This document shows positions 35,476-55,804 of a stretch of 64,000 bases of DNA, piece after piece (within the stretch, counting starts at the first letter, position 1; the number at the start of each line of letters is the position of its first letter). The notes under the pieces are model-generated. The model was not told where the DNA came from. It saw only the letters and a program-made list of their open reading frames with translations, and searched no databases. Made by a program: the position numbers and the translations under genes. The stretch comes from Apostichopus japonicus. Taxonomy: Eukaryota; Echinodermata; Holothuroidea; Aspidochirotida; Stichopodidae. The DNA lies in the NCBI RefSeq assembly GCF_037975245.1, contig NC_092569.1, positions 17,589,501 to 17,653,500 of the forward strand. The letters run 5' to 3'.

Positions 35476-37429
35476 AATTGTCGTGACTTTCAAAGAGCAA
35501 TGGTCATCAAATGACGTGAATTTGCTCCTCCAACTTAGAACTAAACCTACAAATATAAACTACACCTATTGATGACTTTGTCGTGACGATGGTCACAGGT
35601 GTGAAATCACTGAGTTCGAAAGTCCATATTTATGTTAGTTATAAAATACGTCCTTGAACACTACACAGTTCTCAAACTAACATTTTAAACTTGACGTGAA
35701 ATTTAGACATGTGTGGTATCTCCGTCAGTACAGCTTAACAACTACATTTGTCCTAAATAAATGCATGATTTTTATTCTTGATAAATTAACATGCATCTCG
35801 CAAATTAATTAACGGTCTAACCGCCATGTTGCTTAAAAAAATAATGGTTTATGTTGGTAAAAAAAGGTTGATGATGCCATAAAGAGTAGAGGATGAACTT
35901 CAACAATGATCCATCCAGAATCGATCTTTATAAACGAAACTGAACAATGTCACGTCACCAAAGATATTGGATATTTCTGCACGCCGAGGATAAAACTAAC
36001 GAGCAAATGGAGACCAGTTCCTCGATCCAGCAAGAATCACGACGATTTGCCGCCTTAAACAAAGTAGATTTTAACACCAAACTAAAGTTCTGTATTCTGG
36101 AAGTACCAATTAGGCACCTCCACCTCAAATATTCCGTTTCGTCTCGAATCTCCAAAAGGAATATATGTGGAATACGGGGATTCGGCGAAAGGCACACTCA
36201 GACAATAACGGAGCGATAATGTATTCACCTATAGATGTATACAGCTTTACTACTTCTCCGAGGCTTAAGGCCAAAGCCAAGTCCCTCTAACTACAAGACC
36301 CTTAACAATAGTATTTTACAGCATTGAATAATTAAATACTTTCATTCATTCATAAGAACCAAAAGTATGAAAGTAACACTGTAAACTCTCAGTTTATGGT
36401 CTATCGAAGAACATGCCATCCTTATCATTTTAAGTGACAATTAAAATCATGACGTTTGCAAAGGTTTTTGTTAAGACTTTTCCTACGGTATTTTCACCTT
36501 TAAAGATTCGCTATATGTGTTACATTGATCAGGAAAATCCAATACATATGTTATTGCAAGAATAAAGAAAGCTGAAAGAATATATACCTTTATTTTCACT
36601 GCATTGCAGTCAAAAGTATCTTTATCATCTGTATCCTTCAATTTGTTGTCGTAATTTTCATATTAAACTCAACTACTAGTATGCGCATTGCTTGGATATT
36701 TTTGCTATTCTTTAACATGAGATTTACACAAAGGACGCAACCATCTTACGATCTTTCAACAAAAATGTATTTACACTTTACTTTCTAGCACAATAAATGT
36801 GTTCTTCACTCCCATGATATTGCTTACAGGGGAAAGCAGTATATAAGGGTCGGGGAGGGGGATGCACATAGGGAGTTTGGGGCTTGATGGCGGTGTAATA
36901 TCCAGCTCATCCTTTCCGCAAGTTGCAAAACTGCGTAGAATATGTAAATCTGTAGGTGGCCTTGAGCTTTTGAAATATCCACCACATCAGAAACTAAGAG
37001 AAGAAGTTCACACTGGCTACCCATGTTACCATTATTAAGCTTCTCCTTTTATCGTCAAGACTACAGACTAGGAAGAAATAATATTTCAGTGCGATCATGC
37101 TGTCGAATAAACGAAGCATCTGTATAGCGTTATAAACTTAGTATCGACGAAGGAATAGGAAAGTGAAAATAATATCTTATTTGTTGTGGCAAAAAAATCT
37201 TGAATAACATGTATCAATTTTTCAATTGAAATGTCACATTTTTTTTTGTATATTTGGTGATTGAACAAGAACCAAGTGAGAGAGATTTTGGCCTATTCCG
37301 TTTTGTAAGGTACAATGAAATTTATCTAACAGATTATGATAGATATCAAACGCTTATTATTATAAATTTTACTTCGTTAAGGAGTTTACCTTTTCTTTCA
37401 CAATGATAGAGTTAACATGTTCTATTTGA

Positions 37430-37657
37430 TGTACGGTTGTCATTGGAACTCATCTACATAATTAGAACATATAGCTATCATATTGAAAGTATATAGTATT
37501 GCACATGATGGAACTTTACCTTTACGGTTGTTAGGGAATGATCATCTATCCCAGTATGTCATTCACAAGACACCTCTATGGGGGAAAATTTGAGATTGAA
37601 TATCACTTTCTCTTGAGCTCTCGACCTGAAAACATCAGCCCAGAACAAGTCGGCAAG
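37430..37657 (+). promoter_or_regulatory. Putative proximal promoter and 5'UTR of gene 5
   Basis: Near-identical to the upstream block of gene 4; ACGGTTGTTAGG at 37524-37535, 134 bp before the ATG. Confidence 0.42.
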
Positions 37658-44609
<6,952 letters not shown>

Positions 44610-46960
44610 AGAAGAAAAGAAAAAGGTCAACACAGCTGTATGAAGATCGAAATAACATGGAAGCAACTAAAAAGCCAGATACTTTGGTGAACATGATTTC
44701 TGAATTTGACGTCATAGCTCATTTTCGAGAATAAACGTGGATGCAAAAGCCTTCATCGATGGTTCTTAAATTTAGGTCTACTCTCCATAACGAAGTCCAA
44801 ATATATGTGTGTTTCATAACAACAATTCTTTTAGTTTGCTTAATTTCTAAACAAAATCATGCTGACTATTTAATAAAGATAATAAACTTGTATCGTAAAT
44901 TCATAGAAGATATTCTTCTTGTTATGTTTTGAAAGTAGACTACCCTATTAAAAACAAATCATCCCTTTGTAATTGACATCAGATGATGGCTTTGAGGGAG
45001 GGTTATTTTAGGCTTGTACGTTTTCAATGCGATTGAAACTCACCTTGAAGAAAAAGATTTATAACTAGATGATGAAACCTTGCCGTTCTTGCATCATCAA
45101 TGGACGCAATAGACGCAAACATCATACGAGCTTTCAATCACAATATATTGATAACTTAACTATCAATTAAACTTTTATTCATTCCCACGGTATCGTATAA
45201 CCGCTGATTGAAGGTGGTAGGAGTGGAGTAGCATTGTTTTCTCTTGAGAGTGATTTAATATCCAGCTCATCCTTACCGCAGATTTGCGCAACAGCGATTA
45301 ATTAATCATGTAGTTGGTATTGAGTTGGATTTTAATTTTCTAAGATATTAAGAGTGAACGGAGCGACTTCAATAACTATATTACCGCATACGAAGTAAAT
45401 ATCTACCCTTCCCTAACCTATTCTGCATTTCAACTGCTCATATTTGGAAATGATAACCATTGACAGTAACCTAGTTTATATTTTTATGTTCCAAATCGTT
45501 TGACTGCCTAACAATGTTTCTTCCATTCAAATTTTATGTTGTCAAATTGTAGTTGTTAACAAAGTAATTGAAGATTACAACGCACTTTACCTTTGCAATG
45601 TCGCCCTTTTCGTCCTCGGATAGACCAATGACAATCGACGTCAGTCTGTTACATCAGGGAGTAGTTATGAACAACTCCCTGGTTATATTGAACCGATACA
45701 TAAGGCCGATCAGGCAGATAACGATGCATCATTTTAATAGGTGGATACCCAATTCATTTTCTAGCCTCTGGCTACACTATACAGGATATTGATAACACGC
45801 GACACCCTTATTTTACTCCTAGAAAGCCCTCCTTTGATTGCCAAGACTAATGACTACAACTTCACAAATATCAATCGATTCATGTCTCTGATAAATCTTA
45901 GGTTGGTATTAAAAGGCATAAAAGTAAAAGGACGGTATTTCATATTGTTGCTTAGCTATTAGTAAACAATATTTTAATGTATAAATGGATCTCCATCTCT
46001 ACTGTTGAAAGGAATGACGACACGTCAGACTTTTGCCCATCTTTAGATCTCAACAGGGCTAACAACAAAACTCCCGAAAAGAGGAATCGCTATAGTATAA
46101 TACAAACTATTTTGTTTACAGTAATGTTTAGTGTTCCGTTACGTCTCGAATCTCCGAAAGGAATATTTATGGAATACTGGCATACGGCGCGAGGCACACT
46201 CAGAAATTGCACATGATAACCACGATTCATTGTACACTATCAGTACCATTCATATTTCCAAAGTATCTCCTTTAGCATCTTGCCGACTTCGTAATCAGTA
46301 TCGACAATACCTTCCTTATTCTATTAAATTACATTTATCTTCTCACTTGAGATCAGATTCTCATTTGCCTCAATAATATTCGCGTAACATTTCAAATACT
46401 CACTAAGAAAACATATTATATACTGGTACTAGAACAAACGATCTTCGACAGACTTCTGAGATTCAAACCTACCTACGTATGTCTTTTTTCTTAACAGGAC
46501 ACGTGCAAGTATTCCTAATTTCGTAGTAGTAATAATTGTAAGGCAATAATTATTTACAATAAATAAACATGATACATTCTGTCTTTTGCACCATATACTG
46601 GCCGTAACTTGTCTCCCGAGAAAATACCATGAATTTGTTCCGAGAAGTGATTTACAGTATAGTGCATAGATAAATTTGTTTGATGGGTTCTAGTTGGTAA
46701 TGTAACCTGATTCTAGCGACAAATGCACACTTTCAGCGTAATGGCAATCTCGTTTACAAACTAAATTTTAACATACCGGATCTTCAGGATGACGTAAAAA
46801 TTTTACATAAAATGTTACATAAACATTTTACATGAATTATACATACGCTAAACATGGTTAACTAGTAGGAAGATAATATGTTAGTTGTTTTCCAGATTCG
46901 TGAAGAAATAGAACGTTGAAGTATTTAAAGTTTGATTTCTTACTGATGACGTATAGACCG

Positions 46961-47373
46961 AATTCTAAAGTATTGCGATAAACAAATGGACCTGTAAACC
47001 ACCGTATCGAAGAGTCCACAAAGACATTCCTCTACTACTTGTACAATTACCATTGAGATTTCTACAAACAAGGAGTACGGCTGTCGATCAACGTTGAAAG
47101 AATTCTAAAGTATTGCGATAAACAAATGGAACCAGTAAAACCACCGTATCGAAGAGACCACTAAGACATTTTCCTACTACTTGTACAATTACCATAGGGA
47201 TTTCTACAAGAAAAGGAGTACGGCTATCGATCAACGTTGGAAGAATTCTAAAGTATTGCGATAAACAAATGGGACCTGTAAACCAGCGTATCAAAGAGAC
47301 CACAAGGACATTACCCTACTACTTGTACAATTACCATAAGGATTTCTACAAATAATGAGTACAACGTTGAAAG
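46961..47373. repeat. 142-bp minisatellite, 3 copies (unit C)
   Basis: Copies start at 46961, 47101 and 47244; the last is shortened before AATTGTCGTGAC. Confidence 0.93.
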
Positions 47374-47785
47374 AATTGTCGTGACTTTCAAAAAGCAATG
47401 GTCTTTAAATGACGTGAATTTGCTCCTCCAACTTACAACTAAACCTACAAATATAAACTTTACCGATTGATGACTTTGTCGTGACGATGGTCACAGGTGT
47501 GAAATCACTGAGTTCGAAAGTCCATATTTATGTTAGTTATAAAATACGTCCTTGAACACTAAACATTTTTAAACTTGACGTAAAATTTAGCCATGTGTGA
47601 TATCTCCGTCAGTACAGCTTAACAACTACATTTGTCCTAAGTAAATGCATGATATTTATTCTTGATAAATTAACATTCATATCGCAAATTAATTAACGGT
47701 CTAACCGCCATGTTAGTAAACAAATAATGGTATCTGTTGGTAAAAAAAAGGTTGATGATGCTATAAAAAGTAGAGGATGAACTTC

Positions 47786-47906
47786 GGTTCCAGATCTGAT
47801 ATAGTTGGCAAGGAGTCACAAGGATGAGGGACGTCCGGTTTGTTGTCATTGAACTATAGGCCATCATCTCGGCTAGTGCTTGTCGTTCACTAAAGTCACT
47901 CCGATA
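47786..47906. other. 121-bp block specific to unit C
   Basis: Units A and B read GAACTTC directly into AACAATGATCC. Unit C has 121 bp between these points. No terminal repeats or coding pattern seen. Origin unknown: insertion in C, or loss in the ancestor of A and B. Confidence 0.6.
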
Positions 47907-49389
47907 AACAATGATCCATCCAGAATCGATCTTTATGAACAAAACTGAACAATGTCACGTCACCAAAGATAATGGATAATTCTGCACGCCGAGGATAGAA
48001 CTAACGAGCAAATGGAGACCAGTTCCTTGATCCAGCAAGAATCACGATGATTTGCCGCTTTAAACAAAGTAGATTTTAACATCAAACTAAATTTCTGTAT
48101 TCTGGAAATACCAACTAGGCATATCCACCTCAAATATTCCGTTTCGTCTCGAATCTCCAAAAGAAGTTTATGTGGAATACGGGGATACAGCGAAAGGCAC
48201 ACACAGACAATAACGGAGTGATAATGTATTCATCTAAAAGCCAAAGCCAAGTCCCTCTAACTACAAAACCCGTAACAATAGTATTTTACAGCATTGAATA
48301 ATTAAATACATTCATTCATTCATAAGAACCAAAAGTATGAAAGTAACATTGTAAACTCTCAGTTTATGGCCTATCGAAAACCACGCCATCCTTACCAATT
48401 TCAGTGACAATTAAAATCATGACGTTTGCAAAGGTATTTTTACTTTTAAAGATTCGCTACATGTGTTACATTGATCAGGAAACTCCAATACATATGTTAT
48501 TGCAAGAATTAAGAAAGCTAAAAGAATATATACCTTCATTTTCACTGCATGGCCTTCAAAAGTATCTTAATCACCTGCATTCTACATTCTACATGTTTTT
48601 GTCGTAATTTTCATAAAAAAAAAAACCATAAAAAAGTAAACTACTAGTATGTGCATTGCAGGGAAATTTCTACTATTCTTTAACATGAGATTGACACAAA
48701 AGACGCAATCATCTTACGATCTTTCAGCAAAAATGTAGTTAGACTTTCCTTTCTAGCACAATAAATGTGTTCTTCACTCCCATGGTATTACAGGGGAAAG
48801 CAGTAGCAAAGGGTGGGGATGTCAATAGAGTGTTAGGGGTTATGAGGGTGGTGTAATATCCAGCTCATCTTTTCCGCAAGTTGCGAAACTGCGTAGAAAT
48901 GTATATTTGTAGGTGGCTTGAGTCTTCGAAATATCCACCACATCAGGAATAAAGAGAAGAACTTCACGCTGGCTATCCATGTTACCATTATAAAGCTTCT
49001 CCTTTTATCGTCAAGACTAAAGACTAGAAGGGATGAAATAATATTTCAGTGCGATCATGCTGCCGAATATACGAGGCATCTTCATAGCGTTATAAAATTA
49101 GTATCGACGGAGGAATAGGAAAGTTAAAATAATATCTTATTTGTTGTGGGAAACAAATTATTAATAACATGTATTAATTTTTCAAATGAAATGTCACATG
49201 AATTTTTTTTCATATTTGACGATTGAACAAGAACCTAGTGAAAGAGGTTAAGGCCTATTCTGTTTTGTAAGGTACAATAAAATGTATGCAATAGATTATG
49301 ATATATATTAAACGCTTATTATTTTAAATTTTACTTCGTTAATGAGTTTACCTTTTCTTTCACAATGATATGGTTAACATGTTCTATTT

Positions 49390-49616
49390 GATGTACGGTT
49401 GTTATTGGAACTCATCTACATAACTAGAACATACAGCTATCATATTAAAAGTATATGGTATTGCACATGATGGAACTTAACCTTTACGGTTGTTAGGGAA
49501 TGATCATCTATCCCAGTGTGTCATTCACAAGACACCTCTATGGGGGAAAATTTGAGATTGAATATCACTTCTTCTAGAGCTCTCAACCTGAAAACAGCCC
49601 AGAACAACTCGGCAAG
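49390..49616 (+). promoter_or_regulatory. Putative proximal promoter and 5'UTR of gene 6
   Basis: Same block as before genes 4 and 5; ACGGTTGTTAGG at 49486-49497, 131 bp before the ATG (small deletion near AACAGCCC). Confidence 0.42.
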
Positions 49617-52600
49617 ATGCATCTTTTTATTTCATTCTGTATTTTCGGAGCTTTTGTCTCAAGTCTCCAAGTGTCAGGAAACACAATGGTAAGTTTCTTA
49701 TCTGTTCATTTCATAGAATGCTTCATTTTGTATTGAAACTTTAACTATTTTACCAAACGTTAAATTGTTGTTGTCATGATGTGATAGAAACTGAGTGATT
49801 TAGATTTTTAAGTTGTATAAATTGCCGTCCGTCCTTACTGTTTTTTTTTTTCTGCAATGCATTCGTTTTAATTTTATTTCCAAACTGTTAACATTTTCTG
49901 GTAGTTGAGTTAATTAACGAACAACTGAACAAACTTAAAGAAAGTTAAACGTTTTTTTTTTAACTGTCTGATGAATCTCGATCGATTGATAGTTACAACT
50001 CATTGGGGAATAATTTATCTGAAGACTCAATTCGGATTTAATTTTCTGGTGGTACATTATGTTTTTAGTTCAGGAAGGTCGCATCATGAACGATGGTGTT
50101 AAAGGGATAAAACCTCAAAGGACCTAAAGTGAATGTAAAACATGAGTCAACTAGTGGAGCGTTACAGTTGATAGTTGATGTTACAGTTATGTGTGTAATC
50201 GAATTATGGCTCAGATTGAGCATCCGAAAATTACAAACAATCATGTTGGGTAGACTTTAAACCAGATTGTGTAATGTAGCGGTTTAAACCGTTCCATCAC
50301 GTTCGTTTTTTCAACAATTCATACTAACCTTAAGACTAGTAGCACAAACTGATCGGAGGGAAAAATTTTGAAGACCAGATCAATTCATGGTTGTTACAAC
50401 ATGTACTAATAACCGAAACAAACATTACCGTTCTTGCAAACGTAAAAGCTTTACCTATAGAGAAGAACATCGTTGACACTTAATATAGTGTTCTTCTAAA
50501 TACATTTTATAATTTATTTATCAGTTTAAAAGAAATACTTCTCTCTTTGAAATATATGTATCGCCTTTCTTTAAATTATAAAATAAAATATTTTACTCGG
50601 TGGCACATATTATTAGTAAAAAATTTATGTATATAATGTCTAATATCTAAAACATTTTCGAATAATATCGGCTGTTTCCTTTCAATTAGCTTTGTAAATT
50701 TCACAACAATATTACAAAACTTCATTCAGTACCTTCGCAAAATAATCAAAATATACTTAATCGTCTCATGTTGCGATGTATTACTTGCAAGAGGATTTTT
50801 AAAATATAATATTTTACTCGATGACACATATTATTAGTAAAAAATATATCTATACAATGTCTCATATCTAAAACAATTTTCGAAAAGTAGCAGATACTTC
50901 CTCCAAATTAGCTTTGTAAATTTCACAACAATGTAATAAAACTTTATTCAGTACCTTATCAAAATAATTTAAATTACATTTAAACTTAAACAGATTTGTT
51001 TAATTTATGTCTCATGTTGCGATGTATTACTTGTAAGAAGAATTTTAAGTAAAATTAAAATCATTGGCAATCAAACACGTGGTTGATATAATATTTTCTA
51101 AGTTATGAAAACGTATGATGCGATAGTAACATTAAATTCAACTAATCGAGGTCGTTTGTGTAACCACGCATTAACGTTGACATGGAACTTGATTGTATCT
51201 CTTATATTTTTTAGATTAAAGTTGCACGTTAACTCTGTCTGTATGATAACGTTATATCCTTTGAATTTACATTTGGCCAGTAGGTTTTCCTTCTAAACAT
51301 TATCTTTCATTTGTCATTAACTCTCTATGATCTTTGCATCGTGTGCCAATACGATCCTGTAAACTTTCAATCTTTAACGAAACTATATGAAGCAAAATAT
51401 GTTGTCTACTAAACAGAATTACATCTGATTTAACGTCTCCTTAAAGATTTTAAGAGTATTACAAATCTCCCAAAATAGAGCTTAATATAGTATTTAGATT
51501 TATTTTTCTTCGAAACATGACTCACAACGTCCCAAAAGCTTTACGAATCTTAACTAACTTTAATTCAAAATGAACAATTGATAAGCAATGGTAACAATGG
51601 CAATGGTATCGATTACCAATATTATCAATACTATGAAGAATTACAAGTTTTAGTTTTATTTTTAGTTTGGTTTTGTTCGATATTCCATCAAATTTATTTG
51701 AATTTTTGTGCCGCTTTATGTGCAAAATATTAAGGGCAACTGACATTAGGTCCCATTATAGTTGTCTGCTAATTGAGTTTTACTCACCCCCCCCCCTTAA
51801 TTTATAGTAAACACATGTACTGGACCTATATATCTTAATAAGCCAAATACGTGGTATTATAGATTGCTATTACAGTCGTGATTTTGCTTAGTTGTAAGAA
51901 AAATAAAAAAGACTGAACTTTAAAACTTTAACGTACTTGGCTTTATTGTTTATAATTGTCGTTATCTTCAACTGAAGCTTTAGCTTTGAAGAATAACGTA
52001 CGAATTTGCTATTTTCGTTGAATTGTATTTAGTTGTACTATCTTTCCTGTTAGCTAACTATACACAAAGGTCGAATATTTCCCATACCATTATTTTGTTT
52101 TTCTGAAAGATATCCGTTGTTTAGATTAAACTTTACTGAATGTGTATCAGTTTTCAATCATCCGTTGAAAGAAATAACGTTTGTAAAGATCGCTGACGTT
52201 CACATATTTTTAATATTATTCTTTCTGAAGTGACAAGTGAATTCTTGTTATACTGAGAAACATAATAATAGGTCATGTTGTAAAAAAAAAAAACACAACT
52301 TCGAATTTATTAAGATTCAAGTGAAATAATAATGAGCACGATGCAATTTGTCCCGTGAAGTTATGTTTCCTCCTTAATTTATGATGGTTCTTCTGTAAAA
52401 GATATCATTTTTATTTTTATTCTCTCACACATTTTGTTCCATATTGCATGAAAGCCAAGAAAGTTGCAAAAAGGGAGCTTCTCATAGTCTCATATTGAAG
52501 CTGCATCTATAGATCTCTGTAACAATTCAAGATATATAGTTCACAAGTATAATCGGCGTTTGCGAAGCTGTTAGGACACTCAGTCTACATGGGAGCAGCT

Positions 52601-55600
52601 CAAAATTTAGTAGAGATCAGTATATATTTGATTTGTCTTGGCTTCATAACAACCTTGTTTTCATTTAATACGACAATACTTGCGTCTTGTTTGGTCAAAA
52701 TATGATATTGAAGTTAAGTTTTCCCTTGTATGTGCTAATTTGATACCTTGTATTTAACAAACTTTCTGCAATTAATTTTGACAATTTTGAAGTGAAAGTC
52801 ACATATCTATGTAGGCAATTTTGATCCATTAATCAAAATTTCATCATTCAAATGGTGAGGGTAAGAGTCGAAGATTTTAAAATTCTTTTCGAATGATTTG
52901 ATATTTGTTAAATCAAGCTTATCGAGTTTATTAATTACTCTCTAATTAAATTAAATTTGGTATCAAAAATGATGATGATGTCCTTGTTTATTATTTTAAG
53001 ACTTACTTGCTGATTACGTTTAAAAGTGTTGTAAAAGAAAATGCATTTTTTTTATTTGATTGCCTTGCGACCGTTGTTATTTTAATCATCGCTTGACTGT
53101 GTAATATTTTCTCTACATTACAGGACATGGAGAGAAATGAAGGTTTCTCAAGGAATAAGAGAAGTACTAATTCAGGTAAGAAGGAGAATTTATTTCACTG
53201 TGTTAATTACCAATTAACTACAAAACTAATAAATTGTAGATTTTACTGGGGTGCAAGTAGTAGCCTTTTTTTTGCATCAATGGGAGTGAAGTACGGACAC
53301 AGGCAGAGTTACCGGTGAATTTTTATCAACAGAGTATGAAAACAATTACTCATGTTGGAGAAGAAAAAAATGTATAAACCTGTCAAGAAATAACAACGTT
53401 TAACTATTTGTTGCACTTTCACAGATGCTTCTTACTTTTTCTATCAACAACCTGACTACCCTCGAGATTGTAAGGAAGTCTTTGAACAATGTGACGGGGA
53501 ATCTTCAGACGGGGTCTACCTCATACAACCTGATGGATACCTTGAACCATTTCCTGTGTACTGTAACAACACTGTAGATGGTGGCAATTGGATGGTATGG
53601 CTTAAAATATGTCTTTATTAGCCTCCCAGCTTACGCAGGCGACTCTAAAACTACACATTAATCAGTGTCTATCCATTGAATTCGCCGTGGAAAACTTTCG
53701 TTTATTATCAGTGTATGTTGACAAATTATATATACCTGCAAAAGAGAGCAACTTAGTAGTTACGATGACTATGATTTATACAGTTCAATGTGAACGTACT
53801 TTAAACAACAATAAAAACTCGTGATGCTTAATATTAAAACATGTTCTTGATACATACAGGTTATACAGCGACGCATGGACGGTAGTGTCGAATTCGACCG
53901 TGACTGGGAGGATTACAAAAACGGTTTTGGCTTTCCACATCGTGATTTATGGCTGGGTAATGAGAAACTAGCTTACATTACAAATCAGAAAGACTACGAA
54001 ATAAGATTTGACTTTGTGTCAAAGAGCGGTGATCCACATTTCGCTAAGTACAACCTTTTCCGTGTAAGCGATGAAGGAACTTTGTACAGGCTGGTGGATG
54101 TTGGAGACTACGACTCGACAAGTACACTAAGTAAGTCTACACAAGTGTCAATGGAAATTAGATATGTCTGTTTAACACACACAAAAATATTGTTAAATGA
54201 ACAAAACAAAAAAAGAGAAAATAGATACGACTAACAATTGGTTAAAACAGACTACAGTATTTAAATATATAGTTTAAGTATCGATACCAAGGTTCTTCTT
54301 CAATACCTGGCATTGGCATAGTAAATATCAACAAAAAGAACGGGATGGTTAAGTTTGGTTTGGAGATTTCAACATTATATTTCATTAAAACAGTGATTTA
54401 CTGACCACATAATACAAAACCGGAAAGTTAGGATCACATGCACGGGTCAAAAAATGCAACAAAATATAACATCATCATGCCTTCCTTGATGGATTATGAC
54501 AGGTCGGAAAATGTTTTTGGGGATATCGCATTTCTTTTATGAATTTTATAAGAATGAACCGTCAAACATTACATGACAGGTATTTGTGTATGTGGTTAAC
54601 TTTATCCATTCAAAACGTTTACTGCCATCAGTATTAAATAATATCAGATTCAGAGCACACAATACTACACAGAATATGGTATATTTAGAAATAATCCAAT
54701 AGTTGAACGTGGCTGGGACCTTATTCAGTCTAACTGAATCTTTAACATTTGTTTGCTTGCTTTGTTTTCTTTGTTTGCTTGTTTGCTTGTCTTATACGTT
54801 TCTCGTTATGAATAGAGAATGTCAGTATCACCAGTATTTCTGTCACAACATTTTATTAATTATGTATCATTGCTCGAAGGTACATGGTTAGTCAAGGTTC
54901 AAGGTCGTTAACTTTGGTAGCATTTCTAAAGATGTGGTTAAAGAACACGGAGACGTTTAGTTCATACAAGTACAAGTATTGTGATGATCAATGTACAACG
55001 CTATTAAACTAGTCATAAAACAGAACATACTAACTGAAAAAAATGTTGCCATTTGACATTGAACGTCCTTACTTTTTGTCTTCATAAAACTTGAATATGA
55101 ACATATTAAATGAAAAAAAATATATAAAATTCTTGTTGGAAAATTTGCGGTACTGAGAGACACTTTGCTGCCGTATTACTGTTACAGGAGGAGAGGAAAG
55201 GTTGCATTTTATAACCTGTATTGGCTTTGCTCGAATTTTAATATCGGACAATAACTACCAAACAGTTACACTTGTATTACTTAGATCATTATTTACACTC
55301 TAACTTTATTGGGAAACATTTAATCACACACTGGGTATGTAGAAATCCAAACAAAATTGGATAAAACCATTTACCCAAAGTAAGTAAAATGCCAAAAAAT
55401 AAGTACACATTATATCCAACCAAACATATGTGTAAACGTTTTCCCCAAAACATAGGCTTTTGGTTTTACCTTTTCTTGGTAGAATGTAAAACAATGAAGA
55501 GTTGTCGTACCTGAATTGGTCTAATAATCTTTTCTCTTCTTTGTACTTCATGACAGGTTACGATGCTTTAACTTACAACAAAGGAATGGCTTTCACAACA

Positions 55601-55804
55601 AGAGATCGCGACAATGACCTTAATTCTTCCAACTGTGCTAGTACTAGTTATAATTACTATGGTTGGTGGCATAAAGGCAGTCCAGGTTACTGCTCTTACA
55701 CTTACCCCAATTATAAATGGAGTAATGGTCCTCATTGGCATAACTTTCCCGGCGGTAATCATAACATCCAATATATAGAGATGAAGATACGTCCAGTTGA
55801 ATAA
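49617..55804 (+). CDS. FReD gene 6, complete fibrinogen-like secreted protein, 270 aa
   Basis: Join 49617-49688, 53124-53175, 53425-53594, 53860-54130, 55557-55804; 813 bp, GT-AG junctions, phases 0,1,0,1. Signal peptide 1-21, linker with RNKR at 34-37, then the fibrinogen-related domain to the C terminus. Exon 4 differs from genes 4 and 5 at only three residues (GS, ND, KR changes). Exon 5 is 18-21 bp longer: the loop between the last two cysteines is ASTSYNYYGWWHKGSPGY, 18 residues, close to the KGSPSY type of the orphan exon at 19143. The DRDND calcium site, WHNFPGG and IEMKIRPVE are kept. Intron 1 (3.4 kb) matches genes 4 and 5 closely, but intron 4 (1.4 kb) is shorter and diverged. AATAAA at 56002-56007. 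Ligand unknown. Confidence 0.95.

Larger units (their letters stand above)
32641..37429. repeat. Array unit B downstream flank
   Basis: Carries the gene 4 3' end with AATAAA at 32763-32768 and 32914-32919, the 369-bp insertion at 33037-33405, the 142-bp minisatellite with 2 copies at 35193-35475, and the empty site of the retrotransposon at about 37096. It matches unit A (19382-24357) and unit C (44610-49060). No gene is recognised; the short shared open frames are treated as chance. Confidence 0.85.
44610..49389. repeat. Array unit C downstream flank
   Basis: Matches units A and B from the gene 5 stop onward but lacks the 369-bp insertion (empty site near 44995). It contains 3 minisatellite copies at 46961-47373, an extra 121-bp block at 47786-47906 not present in A or B, and the empty retrotransposon site near 49056. 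Poly(A) signals are at 44730-44735 and near 44880. No gene recognised. Confidence 0.83.
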
